A stretch of 64,000 bases of DNA from Anarhynchus alexandrinus. Lineage: Eukaryota > Chordata > Aves > Charadriiformes > Charadriidae. The stretch spans positions 1,727,257 to 1,791,256 of the forward strand of contig VUYV01000008.1 of assembly GCA_008711295.1 (NCBI GenBank), read 5' to 3'. Positions 26,701-41,700 of this stretch are shown one piece after another. Position 1 is the stretch's first letter. Each line of letters starts with the position of its first letter. The translations under genes and the position numbers were made by a program. A model generated the notes under the pieces. That model made no database searches, was not told where the DNA came from, and was given only the letters and a program-made list of their open reading frames with translations.

Positions 26701-29700
26701 AGTTAGCTTGCTGTCTGTCTGCCTTGGATTTTTTTTTTTTTTTGGCCTTTCACCTCTTTCCACTTCCTATTGTATATTCTGCAGATCTGTTTGTGATGGC
26801 TAATGCTTATGCTGAGATCTAATTATATACAGCACAAGGTTTCTGCTGTGCTCTTATCTTCCCAACGATGCTATACATGACACATTTGGATACTGGCACG
26901 TAGCTTGGGAATTTTTGCAGGGACAACTTTCTGCTTTCCCCACTCTACAAGTTGTCATGTTTGGGGATTTTTTTTTTTGTCACGCTGACACTCCTACTCT
27001 CGACTCAGTTTTCAAGACAGCTCATACTGCAGGAATAAAAACTAATGTATTTAGCCTTATTAAGATCTTGAAGAAAGATACAAGTAAGGAAAATTTCTAC
27101 TTCTAGGTGTGTTTCAAGGTAATAATGAAGATTTGATTGGAATTATATTCAAAGTTTAATTTTCACAGCTTCTAATTTTAAGCTGGAATTACATTGTTAT
27201 TCTACAGTGGTTAATGAAGACTTTCAATTTTTTATCGAATCAGTAGTTTTCTAATTTAAAAAGTAAATTCTCTTTTGGAAAGGCAATGAATTAAAAATTG
27301 GTATTTTTCAGATATACGCAAGCATTTATTTATAATCTATATGTCAAGTTTCAAGCAAATGCTTGTGAACATGTTTTCAGATTTTACTTAGCATCTCAGT
27401 TTTGCCTCTGCTGTAGTGTTCAGTGTAATACTTGAATATAATTTACAAGCTTTTTCAGACTGCTCTCACATTCTTATTTTTACTGTCTCTTGAGATAATG
27501 CTTAATAACAGTCTTCTCAACTACAATGTTTCTATTCTGTTGCAGACTTTTACTGAATGTATTAACCATGTTGTGTAGATACATGGAAATAATACTACCA
27601 GTTCTTTGTTGCCAAGTTAGTCACTTCTAAGAATAAGCAAGGTGTTACTCGATATAAATCTTAAGTAATAATAGTGCCTAGTATAGTAGACGTCAAAAAA
27701 TTTGTTATTTGTAACTTAACAAATCACACTTAAAATTTAAATAGCGAATGTTATTTCTGAAAAGATTTCTCACTGTACCTTATGTCCTCATTGTGGTGCG
27801 TAGACCCCTGGAGTGGAGTTCTGGATAGGATGACACAGTAACAGGACAGTGACTCTCTCCATCTGGGGAAAAGGGCAGGGTGTTGAAGCCATCCCTTCTG
27901 GTTTTGTGCAGTGTTGCATGAGCTTGCAGGTGGGGTGCTCAGAGCAGCAGAGCATCTTACTGTTCCCCAGAAGAGTGCTTTCCCAAATCTCTTCTTTTGC
28001 CCTCCAAAGGCATCATGTGCTCGTTTTGCTCCCAAGTTGTGGCTAGGTAGCTTACTTTGGGAAATGATTGGATTAAGGAACTGTCACAGGTGCCTCCCTG
28101 GGAACTGAGCATGGCCTTGGTGAGTAGAAGACGGCTCTGTTTTCTGGGGAATTGTATACCATGGTGCTGCACAGCCTGAATCAGAACGGTGCAAGTGGGA
28201 TGTTGTCTGAGGCCTTTAGCTTTTCTTTGCTGGCTTCTTGCTTCAGTTATCAGACAGGACCACTCTGGCAGCTATGCACTGGGATATTAATTAATACAAT
28301 AAAATTCCTTTGATCTCATGCTGAACTCATCATTTCTTGCAAATGCACAATCCCAGTCTGTGGGATACCCAGATGACTCCTTAATCCATTACATTATGCA
28401 ATGCATACATTCATTCTGAACTGTGAACTCTGAGCACAAACTGTTTTATTTCCATTTCATGAGTATTTGCATAAGTGGCAGCCAAAAGTGGAGAATGTGT
28501 GTCTTTGTGTGTGGCATTCTGGGTTTTCGTTTGTCTTTTTTAATATTGGTTGTAATTTAAGGGCAGAGTATATATTGTTTGTTGCAAAAAGAAAGTTTTT
28601 TTTCCTAAGCTATTGTTTACACATAGTTCAGTTTCATTTGAAAACATCTGTCTCATGAATGAGTGAATCCAAACTAATTGATGCAAGCCAGCATAGCTGA
28701 ACTGTTACACAAATAACACTTCTTAAATATATACTAATTTTTAGTTAAGATAGTGTTGCCTAAAGGCCTTGCAATCTAACATTACATGGATAATCTGTTC
28801 CTGTGTTTGTATGTTGCTTAGCACCACGGGGTTTCTAGATGAAACAATAATAAATATACTCATAAATAACATGCAATACCTTCCAACATAGATCATATGC
28901 CTCATTATCCAGCAGCTTTTTGAATGCTGAAATGTAAAATCAGAACAAAAGTATTTCCCAATTAATGACAGACTAGATGGCTGTAAGGCTGGACCAGTAT
29001 TGGCTTCGTGGCCTTATATAAGGTATGGTTGCATCTTGCCTGCTTCCAAAATATTTGGGAAATGTCTTGCTTTGTTTTTTCCTTCAGCTTAATTCCTTTC
29101 AAGGTCCTCCCTCAGAGAAACTTAGATTTTTGTCAGAGATGTATGAAACTGTTTTCCTTTAATACACTGTTCTTACAAGTATGATCCCAGAGAATGACAT
29201 AAGGAGTATATGCATGATTGAACGTTAACAATCAAACTTTAAAAAGCGCTGCCATTTATCTCTTCAAATTGTAAACGTTTGAGGCCTTATGTTCCTGCCC
29301 AGTTCTAGGTTGCCTTTTTGTCTATATTCCTGATAGTATTCTACTGCCATCTGTCTCTGCTCATGCCTGATACTGCTCAGCAGTGCCCAACTCTGAAAGT
29401 AAAGCACCTATGGATGGTGCCTGCTCAAGGGGAACACTGACCACAGTTGCTTTGTTCTCTGTATTTCTGTCAGTGTGGTGGCGGCAGTAATCTGCAGGGA
29501 CTACTACTTTTTTCTTTGTCAGTGCATTGGTCCAGAGCAGATTTAGAGTTAATTCATTATGTCTAGAAAGGCACAAATAGATTACAATCTCAATACAGTG
29601 CCATGCAGTTTCCAGGATCTACCCCATTGCGTAACTCCTGGATGTTGGCAGAGATCCTCTTGACTTCAAGCGATGGAGCAAGGGATAGATTTATTGTGGT

Positions 29701-32700
29701 CTTCCTTCTTGTTGCTCTGAATTCATTTACCTAACTTCATATGCAGATTCATAACTATTTCATTGTTGAACAAAAGAGAGAATTGTTGCTGTTAAGAAGA
29801 ATCTTTTTTTGTCTTAATTGTCAGCCTGTGCTGACTGATGTAATGTAAAAAAAGCCATGAGGAACAGACTAGAGCTCAACATGGTGCAAAATCGGGCTTA
29901 TTTACTGCTTAGAACTGAGGAAAATCTAGAGGATCCTGACTGTAATGATAATTACAGATGTAAACTATTTAACAATGGAGTTCTGCAGACCTGAGTTTGT
30001 CTAAAACTTTCCCTCTCCTTTTTCAGGTAGCTTGCTTGTGCCAAATCAGGTCTGTTTTGTACTGCTCAAGTACTGCACTGAGTTTTTCTATTTAGTTTAG
30101 CTATTCTTAGTTATTTGTTTCTGCTTGGCAATATACAATCAACCAAAGGTGCAAGAGGAAAGGAAATACTTCCTGCGTTGTTCTTCAGCTAATTAAACTT
30201 GAAGTAAATTACATTTTATTTAATCAAATTTTGGGGTTGGAATTGAATAATTAGGAGTACATAAATAAAAATTCTAAATGCTGTTTTTTTTCCACCTTGT
30301 TTTACGTCAGAAACAGGACATATAAAAGGATGACAACCTGGGAAATGTCAATAAAATAGTTGGTAGGAAAGTTAAACATTGGCTGCTTTTTATGATTTCT
30401 TTGAAACCAGCTATTATTTTAAGGAGACAACATTTGTTCCACCTACATCTTACAGTGAAAGGAAAAACACTATAAAAATAGACTTAATATGGGAACAGCT
30501 ATATTTAAATAAACACAGTTGGTGTGTATTAAAAACAGTAACTGTTTGGAATTAACAGAGTAAGCAGAAGTGGCCACAAGTTAAAGTGGCCTCATGAAAG
30601 CAGGAGATGCTAGATTTGCTTCACTAACAGCATTTTGGGGCTTGGTAGTGGAATCGGAGGAAGACTAAGTGGCGGTGGAGAAATTCCCTGTGTGGGAGGA
30701 AGCGCTATGCACGTAAGCACAGGCAGCCATCATACTCCAACACAAATTATGTCCTGGTTGTCCAGGACTGAGCCTGGCTGCTTATCCAGAATGAGCAGTT
30801 CTGGACTGGCCTGTGTGTTTTGAGAAGGTATGGATATTCCCCTCAATGTAAGTATGTTAAAAGATGTTCAACATTTACAGCTTTAAGTAAGAGAAATAAG
30901 TCTTTGTGCTGAGAGGAAATCCACCTTATGTTAGTTTGTGGTTATTTCACAAAAATAAATATAAATGCACTCCGAACAGCAAGAACAATTTCTTTCAGAT
31001 TATTTGTGGAAACATCAAGAATATACCCTTTCTGGAAGGGACAGTTTAAAATACTTTTTTCTGCTTTATATATTCCAGTTCTACATACCCCATCTTTCTC
31101 TCTGTTCTGACTTGAGAGCCTGTCCCCTGCCCCATTCAAACTCTTCTGCCCTATGTATGTTTTCTGCAACCAGTTGTTTCCCTTCTTGAATGCAGTTGGC
31201 TGTATCCTACTCCTCTAACTTCAATTCTGTTTTCTTTGCTTACTTCCTCACTGGATCCCTTCTAGCAACTGTGGCAGCACAAGCTGCTAAGCATTGTGGA
31301 TGGATGTTACTCCACGTCTCCTCTAAATTACTCCTCGTGTACACAAAACAAATCTGCATTTGTGTATTTTGTACAGCCATGTACTAAGACCTCTTTGCAA
31401 TGCACATGCACAATTAATGCAGATTTTTTTGCTGTTGCAGATGCTGCTTGCTATTTCCATGACGTTGACATGACTAAAATTTCTTGACTTCTGACATAAT
31501 TTCCTGCTGCACAAAGGCGCTAGCATAACTTGCTGATGCTTTTTCATTTTCAGCATTAAACAATATTTTGGGGCCAAACTCTGCACAGCTATGGATGTCT
31601 GTAGCCAAATGTCAAAGTAATATATTCTACCATGCAATTGAAAATATGGCATGTGAAGTGCTATTCATTATTCTAGAAGTGTTCCAACAGTGCTTGTTCT
31701 TCTCTTAACCTCCTAATCTCATCTTGTTCCTCAAGCATTCTGCTTAGTATCTTCTCTCCCCCACCTTTATTCCCCCCCCCCCCCCCCCAACTTTAATGTC
31801 CACATACCAAACTTTTAGCCTCTTTTGATACACAAGACAAAACTGCACCCCCCAAAGCCAGGGGTGCCAAAATGCCAGGTGTACAGAGGAGTAAAGGGTA
31901 TTTCAGAGGCTTCCTTTACTGCGTCAGGTGTGAATTCAGACTACGTGACAAACTGACCTTCTTCAGAGACTTCCTGCTATGTGACATCCGAGAGGAGTTT
32001 GTCTGTATGTGTGCTGGACACAGCCTCCTGCTCTGCTGCTTCAGCAGGCTAAGTCCATCGTGTAGTGTGGCTGGAGAACACTGACTTGCCAAGAAAGATA
32101 CCGTTTTCTGTTGCAAGGTCTATCATTTGCAGTTTGTCCTTTTTAGGATGTAGATTCCTGTAAGAGTAGAGGATAGCTTGGTACTTCCCATCAGGCACAA
32201 AGTGAGGACTTCCTATTCTTGAGGCCTTTCACACCCTAGCAAGTCCTACCTTGAGACATTTGGAGTGCAGACAGACACGCTGCAAGTGACTGGCCTGTCT
32301 TACCTGTTGTCAGCACCTATTTCTACAGTGCAGAGGGAAATTCTTTTCTCCCTCACCCCAGACCTTTTGGGAATGATACTTGCATGCCATCTTACACTCT
32401 GGAGTCTGTCATAGCAGGTGTCTGATCAGCTGTGTGTCTGTGACCCAGTTTGCCTTTGGTTCAACTCTTCAATGCTTCCTAGACATTCCCTCTCGTAAAA
32501 GTTCAGTTAAAAATCTACATGCAATTGCTGTATGAGACTATAAAGCCAGTGCCAGCACACTAAGAGGGCAGTGTCTTACCGAGGTGGCTTCTTGTATCAA
32601 AATAGAATGGCAGATGGTTTCCCAGCCTGGACCTGTGTAAGATGGATAGTAACTGGCAAAAACACACTGCTGGTGGTCCAGGATGGACGTGACTTGTGGT

Positions 32701-35700
32701 TCTTGACCCTTTGGAGGCCTGTAAAAAGCAGCCTATGCAAAAAGCCATGGTCATTGAAAGCATTATGAGTTCAGATAAAACAGGTTGGTAATTTCTTTCC
32801 TGCCCTTAAATTTCTGTTCCCCCCCACCCCCGACTTGGTCATTAGACTAACTAATGACTATGTGGCAGTCTGTGGGAAGTACCTTGGGAGACACAGTCCA
32901 TTGCCTTGCAATTTTTATATGATGTTTTCAGTTTTCAGGGGTATTTTCACAGAATTCTGAGCAGTCTGTCTTGTTTGAAGAGACTGACAGTTAACACAAC
33001 TGGAGTATAAAAACATCTTTATCAAGTTATTGAAGCTGCTGCTTGTTTACCTCAATTCCATCTGGAGAAAATGCTTCTCTGGGCCTTCGATAAACCAACT
33101 GCTGTCCCATTCTTCAGGTTTGCCTGCCCTCTGCTGCCCTCTCGGGCAACTTCATGGGATGCGGAAGAATTTAAAGTGCTCCGATGCAGCTGGTTTGTTA
33201 TGCATTTCATGGAGACTTTCCTAACGTGCGCCAATATAAATGGAAAATATATATGGAAATTAGAATGTACTTTGCCATAGTGTTGTTACTGGAGCTACAG
33301 ATTCACATTTAATTCTTAGCGTGGTAAAAATCACATACAAGCAATTGTTTGACAGATACAAAAGTTGCACATATGCAGATAACAAATCTTCATTGGGGAT
33401 TAAATTATATAACTTAAGTGTGTACTTCTGAGTGTTGCGTGTTTGCTGTGCAAGTATTTTGTGTTCTGCTTTATTTCAGGAAGGCTTTTCATTAATTGAT
33501 TCCCACAAGTGGTTAAAGATAGTAAGAAGAGCAGACTGCCTGCTGCTTCGTGCACAGTCAAAGGTAAGTTGAGTTGCTTTTAATATTTCTAATAGCTAAC
33601 ACGCTTCTTTATCAGATTTCTTAATATTGGATAAATTAAACCAGAAGTTCTGAGATACTGTAAATTGCCTACATAAATTAAAAGGGGTTGTTTTTCACTC
33701 TGGATATTAAACAATGGATTGAATCACCTTAATGTCTTTTGTAACTGCTAATATTCAGGTCTTTTAGCCTGCTTTCTGAGAGTTAGCTACTAAAACAGCT
33801 AGACTGATGTTTATTTTCGAATCCATCTGCCATGGCTAACAATTAAAAAGATGAAGCGATTCTCTTACATGTATAGAAGCATGCTACCTATGAGTCATAC
33901 TTCACTTTGGCAAGCAAATATCTAAGCAAACAATTATTTGGGCATTTTGTGGCCCCTGACACCTGGCAGAGTACTGGCAGGCTGGTGATTCAGGCATTTG
34001 GTATTCAAGGCAATGAAAGGGACCTAGGTTTCTGGTCTTCTCCTCAGATCTCATGAACAATGGTTGGTTACCCTTTAAATAATTAAATGGCACTTGCTTG
34101 TTACCAACTTAAGTATGAATCTCAGGTTTTTGGTTCTTAGATGAACCCTGAGAAGTTTCTTACTCATTTACACTGAGCACTCACCTGTTTTTTCAGAAAC
34201 AAAGCCTGTTTCGAAATAAGACCCTCTCCCTTCTCCCCTGATAGTTTCTAAGCTTTGTTGTTTCAGCAGAAACAGCTGCCTCTGGTTTAACTATCTCTGC
34301 TTGACAAGAGAATTAATCTCTAAGGTAGAAACAGGAATTCTGGAAAAAGAGGATGAGGACCTTGTTTTAACTCTTGGTGCAGTTCACAAAACTAGTAAGG
34401 CATAAAAACATCTCAAGTATCCTGAGATGTTCTGGCATTCTCCCCTGACGGGAACTCTGGTACAGACTGGGTTATTGTGATTGCAGATAATAGCAATATC
34501 CAGAGTAGCTGAAAACTGTAAAAATTCCTCTTTAGTTGTATTTTGGTCTTTTATCTGAGTTCTTTTATGAAAGACGCATAGATATTTCTTTACAGGATGT
34601 TACAAACCAAAGAATATGGTTTGCAGAGGAGAGAATGCCTTGCTAATTCCAGGATGAAAGCAGATGTGAGGCATAATAAACATTGTTTAAATAGAAGGAC
34701 TCATCTTGTTTCAGAATAAGCCTAGTCTAATGGTGGAACTAGGAACTGCATAAACAAATATCTTTAACTGTTTTAAATTCATGGGTTAGGCTTGCCTGAA
34801 ACCAAAACACCTTTGCTCTCTGATTTTTGTCAGATTCTTACAAAACGTGGAATATCACTGAAGAAGGCTATCAAGCTGTTGCAGTAATTAGTTCTGATGA
34901 ATCAGTAGATCATCAGTTTCCTTTACAGTTAACAGAACCTGTTGCCCAGCCCAGCCCAGCACTATGGGATTCTGCTGCATCTCACAAGAAACATAAAATC
35001 AACATCACAATCGCTTTAAGGCTTGAACAAAAGCTCTGAGGGACAGTTCAGAAGAGGAGGAATATTAACATAGTCTTAAATGAATTTGGTGCATCTAAAT
35101 GTTTACTTACCATAGATTACTTAAACTGGATTTAGTGGCACTGCAGTGGTCCTATCATACAGTTTCTCCGCTTTGTATGCTAAATTGTGGCTGAAGTGAT
35201 CCTTTAAGTGCTGTCAGTGTATATAGCTTCCATGCTAATCTTCAAAAATATTTTAAAACATTCAGAAAGCCAGCCGCACCGTGTAAGGGGTTATGTCTCA
35301 ACCCTGGTAGACCTAAGTAAGGAAAGAGTCAAGGAGAAGCCATTTAAGCAGTGGAAAGCGAGCTAGGTTTTCAGAACCCAGTTCCTATGTCTGAGTGCAC
35401 AGGGCAACTAAGGGGCGTGCACAATTAAATATTATGCTATCATTTCTGATTTACCTTGTGCTCTTATTTCCTTGCTTTACTGGTTTCAGTTATTTTATTT
35501 GTTTCCTATGCTTGCTCTTTTTGCTGCATGTTACCTTCTTTGCAATTATAGAATAATCCATGTTAAAGAAACATGGAGGTTAATCACTGGGATCATGTAC
35601 TTCAGAAGAAACTGAGTGAACGTTAACTGATGGTTTTTTGTAAGTCATTAATATTGCATTTATACCAAAACTTACTAATTTCCTTATAAATATTACTTTA

Positions 35701-38700
35701 ACAGGGTATTGTGGATTTTCAGCTAGCAGAATGAGGTTCTAAACTATATTTTGAGAAGCTTAGTGTTAATATACTTAAAGGAAAAAGACATGTAGAGAAG
35801 GTACCTGTCACAGATCACTACTGAAACTCAGCTGTACTAGTGGCAATTTTATTCAGTGAAGTACACGAGTGTCTAATTCTGAAGCCATACCTGTCCGGTG
35901 CACGCTTGTGTTTTACACTTCACTGAAAGAACCAGCTGCTTGGCTGTCACTGCCCTTTATACGGCTCCATCTCTAGTAATCACTTATCTCACATTAGTCT
36001 TTGATGTGCCTCTGTGTATAAAAACTTTGTTATATGAAACAATCTGTAAGCAGTAGCAAGACAAATGTTCTTAATATTCTTGTAGTACGTGATTTCCCTT
36101 CATACTGTTTTCATTGAGCCTGGCCCCGGCATGGGAAGAGGTGCAAATTTGATGATCCAAGCAACCTCAAGGTTCTTTAATATTTCAGCTTTTGTATGGT
36201 TCGGGTGCTACTGGCCAGTACTCAGTTTATGCTAAAACTTGACATCATCTTAGCTGAATTTGAGTGCTCTCTCTCTTTCCATACAGGAAAAATGTTTAAC
36301 TTACAAAGTCTATTGCTTATAAACTGCAGTCCTAATTATTTAACATTCCTTATGAAAAAGCAGAGAGCAATACAGATAGCTCGGACTGAAAATGGATATA
36401 GGGACTGTAGGGGTAACTAAAACAAGTGTTGTTTGAAAGTCTCTGAAAGGAATTCAATTTAAGATGCGAGTTACCTTTCTGTCATTTTAATGAGAACTCA
36501 CCTGTCTGGCATATCCACAAATCAGTTCTCGGTTATGTGAAGCTGACCCAGTTAAGTTGACATCTTAGTTAATTAGAGGAAACGTAACTGGGCACTGGTA
36601 AAATGAGGGCTGCAGTTTGAATTATTTTGACATTTCTTCCCTATAAAAGGCACTGAGACAAGCTTTTATGCTTACAGTGTCCTAAAAATCATTTCATGCA
36701 ATACAAGCGCCTTAAAATAACATGCATGTAAACATACAGGCTGTCATGAAGAGCTGGCTCATCTTTGAGACAAAAATCTTTAAAGTGAAAGATGTGATTG
36801 TATTCATGTAATCAGCACTCTAGCAGCGTGCCTAGTCATTAAAAAAAATGGTTTTGACATTGAAATCTCAGAAAGATGAAGACTCAAATAAGCTACATTG
36901 GTCCAAGGAAAACTTGCTTCTTTGCTAATAATTTAACTGTGCTTTAAATTTGAAATTCCAAGATCAAACTGAAAGTCCCCTTAATTCACTCCCTGAACAA
37001 AAGCATTCGGTACGTACCTGCCTTCCATCAGCTGAACGTGCTTCGGACAAGTTTATCATGTACAACAGACTCTCCAGCCCTCCATTTTCAGGGCAGTTTG
37101 CTGGACCTCATATACTTAAAAATATCTATTATGGTACAGCCCGACAACCTATACTGGGGGTCAGTTCTAGCCAGGTTTCTTTTTTATTTTTAGTATTATT
37201 TCACTGTCGTAATGCATTTGAGTTTCTTGCACTCCTAATCAACTGTGTTAGCATCTATTCAAGGAGCAGCAGCATTCAGTTGGAGTGCCAAACTGAATTT
37301 GTATATTTAGCTACGCACAGGCAGACCAGGTAGGTAGGTGAGGCTGGGTCTGATGCAGACAGTAACATAAATCCTAAACGGAACATACAATTCCCAGAAC
37401 CTTTAGTTTAGATTCCAAAGTTGACTTACGCTTACTTTAGTGTCATTTCATTTTTGGTCACAAATAACTGTTCAGAGTTGGCATATCCTTATAGATAAGA
37501 ACTGAATTTCCCTGCTACACTTGTAAAAAACCCTGTTGTCAGGGCAAGTTTTGTTCACTTGGCTCAATTCATTCACAAGTGGCCCTGTTCACTTACCATT
37601 TCCTTGGGCTTTTTAATTGGTTTTCAAACTGGGACTCACACTCCTGTGGTTTAGCTGCTGGGATAAATGAAGATACAGCAGGGAAAACTTGTTTGGTTGG
37701 TGCAGTGATCCAAAAATTAATCACCTTCTTCCGAACTATAACAAATAGGAATTTAATTAAATCAAAATAGTTTGAGGGGATTCACAGTTAATTTCGTTTC
37801 TCTTTGGTTTCTGAGCAGAATGAGTGTCGCATGTTTCGCGTTCAGTTTGGTGGAGATTCAAAAGAACAGATGCTGGAACACTGCTGCAGTTGTGTTCATA
37901 AACTTGCGGAGTACGTACCAGTTGAAGTAACTGATGAACAAAGCCAGAAGCTCTACCACAGTCTCGATCAGCTGGCTACTGGTGAACATCAAGTGGAGGA
38001 CACTGAACAAAATGCATCAATACTGCTGCATACAGTAAGTAAGCAAGAACATACCAACAGAAAATTAATCAGCTATTAGTGTTGTAAATGACAAGTTTTA
38101 CTTCTGAAGAAAGTTTCTTGCAACTGTGAGACCATCTATGCAAAAGAGAATTTGGGAAACCCAAAATTCAGTTTACGTGCAGGGAAACCTAGTTATTGAA
38201 CAGGGCTAGAGTTATTTGGGAAGTCAGCTGCTGAAGCTGGCTGTCATCTTCCTGTTCTCTTAGTGTACCTCAAAAAAAAGTTAACAGAACAGAACAACGC
38301 TCAAAAATGTGGTTCTGGCTCCTCAAGCTTATTGTAACTTATCTCAGAGCAATCAGATGCCTTCGTTGAGGTCACTAATAACCAAAATTAATATACACGT
38401 TTCATGTGATCATATTAGCAGTTTTATGGAATGAGATTTATAAGTGGAGGAAAAAAAAGCTTTGCTCTGGGGTTTGAACTCTTCCTTCACTAGGGAGCCT
38501 GGAAATGACGAGAACAATTGATGCAATTGTTCATCAGGCTCAGGCAAACGTAGGCAGTTACTGACCGTTAAAAGACATGGCTGCAAATGCTACAGCCAAG
38601 GGTTATTTACCAATTCCCAATCAGATGGTGGTATGGTTTGCTGGAGGACTTGGATGCTTTCTGCTGAGTTTAATAAACAAGAGCAGGGGCAGAAGATGAG

Positions 38701-41700
38701 AGCTCAATAGTTTTCAAAAAAAACACTTCTACAATTTCATCCGTGTGGATTTCAGCTAAGACTGCTGGGAGCCACCTAGCAGATTTTGAAATAAATTACA
38801 CAGGGTAAGAAAAATGGTAAGCATCTTTTAAATAACCAGGAATTGTGTTCTCCTTTTTGTGTTTACTACCTACTCCTCTTTTGCAGTGTTAGTAATTGTA
38901 AATATGCAATTGTATCTATTTGAGCTTAACCTGACACATGTAAAAGCAATTTTGAGGGTGGAACAGAATGTTTCCCCTCTCCAAGACAAAGACCTAAGGT
39001 AAACGGAAAAGGCGCAAAGGCAGATAGTGTTTCTGAAGGTGACTAATTCTTAAATATACACTCTCTTGGTTATCCAGAGGATCACATTTACCAGCTCTAA
39101 AACACACCCCTGCAGCTAACTTAGCCAGGATAGCTCTTGGGTAATGTGATAAAAGTATCGGTACCGAGACTGAGGCCTGAAAAAGGAACGTCAAAGTTTT
39201 CAGCTGCATCATTTCCATGATAGGACTAGGAAAGTCTTACTCTGCTGGACAGTGGAATCACATTTGGTCGAGAAAGTGCAGGCAGGAAATAAAATATCAC
39301 TAATTGGACTCACACCATTTCCATGAAGGCATATAGGAGTCCTTCAACAGCTGATACTCAGGATTTCTTTGTTCTTTTAAGCAGATTGCCTATACTTTGG
39401 GCTTTGCTCATTTCCTGATAATGCTGGTGTTAATAATGCTCTTGCTCCAAAAGTTAAGACTGAAAACCTTGCTCAGAAAATAGAATTGACAATTTAAGCT
39501 ATCTTTCCAGTGATGTGACCCACAGAAAGGAAAACAGAGTGCTCCTGGTGAGCGTTCACACACAGCATTTTTTAAAGTGACTTCCAGTAAGTAGTTTAAA
39601 AGTAATCTTAGTTTAGACGTGACAGTTTAACTACAGGCCCATTATTTCATGTCTTTCATTTTTAAAGACTTGAGCAGATGCGCATTCAGGTTCCATAAAA
39701 AGATGCCTTTTTACCACATAAGGTAGCTGAGCACATTCCCTTCCCCATATCTCTAAAAACAGAACGACTTCCCTTCTTGCACATACCCACACTCTGCTTG
39801 GTAATAAGCCCTTATTTGCATTTGATATTTTCTAGCCAGATGAGCCTCTCCCAGATTCCTGTACAAGCCTTGGAGAAAGAAGATCTGTAACCCAGCTAGC
39901 GCAGGTAAAAATAAATAAACAAATCAATCTAATATTTAGATCCTGTAACTGAATCTGTCATGCACAGAGAGAGAGCAAGCTATCTCCTGTGCTGTAAACG
40001 CCTGGTAAATGTCTTCACTGAACATCAGGATGCCATCATCTCTACCAACAAAACCACAGGATCTTGTGTAATGATCTGGAGCTAGGAACTAAGCTCAAAA
40101 CCAGGTATTTGATTACCCCATTTGCATAAGAATGAAGCACACACCACAGCAAACAAATACCCGGAGGTCTCATCCAAATAAATGGCTTTGGCATTCTGAC
40201 TGCAGAAATGACTCCTGCAGTCATCACTTAAGTCTGAAAATACCAATCACCTTTGACCCACAGCAAAAGATCCCATCGTTCAATTGACAGTTTAACGCAG
40301 CAGCCCAGGGTAAAGCTGTGTTTAAAAATAACAGGTAGTTTGTTGCTCATTTACTATGAGTTTGGGACTGTACAGAACCAGATGATCGGGAAGAAAACTC
40401 TCCTCTTTCCAACCTCTTGGTTTTGTGCAGTTGCTTCTGTGGGTTCCCAGCGGGTCTGTCTTACCCGTCTTTCTGTAGTGACAGGATGATAAAGGCGGTG
40501 TTTCTTCCCATCAATGGTACAGGGGACGATTCCTACGCTCCCGATTGCAAATCTGTCATCCAAAATCCCATTAAACACCTCTGTTTTCAGAAAGCAGAGT
40601 TCCCTGTACCCTCCTCTCAGTGGGGAGTGCTGCATTACACTCCCTGCTGTTTCCTTCCCAGTGCTTCTGTTACTGTCCTTGTACAACGCAGCCAGAGTGC
40701 ATCAACAAGCAGGAGTGATCAAACAAGGTAGTTTGCCTTCAGCAGCTGTATTTTTCATGACCAGTCTCTGCTTTATGAGGCAATACTAGGAAATGTAAAT
40801 TAACAGCAACATGATAAAAGAACTTAGCTTCTAAAACCTGATATTTTTTGGTCCCTGTATAAGGCGAGAGCATGGTACCTGCTTCTGAACAAAGCTTCCT
40901 GCTGGTGAGGCCTGTATTTGCTCTACCCATTGATCTGTCTGTCACTTGAATTACAAACCAACTCCCTGGCACAGACATTCCTTGGTGTAACAGTTTCCTA
41001 CCTCTGCCTCTACTTGCCCCTCTACTTCTTCATCAGCTTAAACCCAACTGCTCTGAGCTGGGGTCTCCAGTGCCCTGGCCCTCAGGCGTGCCGTACAAAA
41101 GTGGCTCAGGCCTGAACTTCTTTTCCCCACTTGCACTTCAGAAGCAAACCTTTTGCAGCTGGTGCTCTGCGATTCTCCATTTCCACCCCTTCAGGAAGCT
41201 AGCAGAAGCACTGGTTGCAAGCATTTTCTTGCAGGATTTTTTTGTTTTTAAAAAGATATTCCACAGACTTTAGTTTGTGTTTAAAGATATTTTTCTCCAG
41301 TCAAGACTGGCACGACTCAGGAAAAGAGCAACACCGCCATGTGAACCAACAGTAAGATTAGCAAAAATATTAAGGGTGGGTGTTTTTCTTTTTCTCCTCA
41401 CAAGTGAAGCACAGCTGTGTCCCCGCTGTCAGCGTGCCTGGTCCATCTGCCAGTTGTCTTACACCCTTTCAGGTTCAAGCAGCAGAAGCTCAGGCCTGAC
41501 TGAGCTCAACGACAATCCTGCCTTTCCCAGATGGAGGGGCTTGGTTTAGCCTGCGCCTTTCACATCAGCGTGTCAAAAAAAAGAGGCCAAAGTAGGCATT
41601 TGAAGGTTTTTTCTAAAGCCAGATCCAGCCTAACTAGCAATGACACCATTCACCTTGGATCGCCTCTGCACATCATACCTACCTCACTCATCGCAAAAGC

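Larger units (their letters stand above)
18288..33479 (+). other. REC114: REC114 intron 2
   Basis: 15.2 kb, the longest intron of the gene. Apart from the CR1 at 22,449-24,133 it is AT-rich unique-looking sequence. It has T runs near 24,990 and 26,730 and C17 at 31,772-31,788. A locally GC-richer patch lies at about 27,840-28,160. No additional exon was recognised. Confidence 0.8.
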
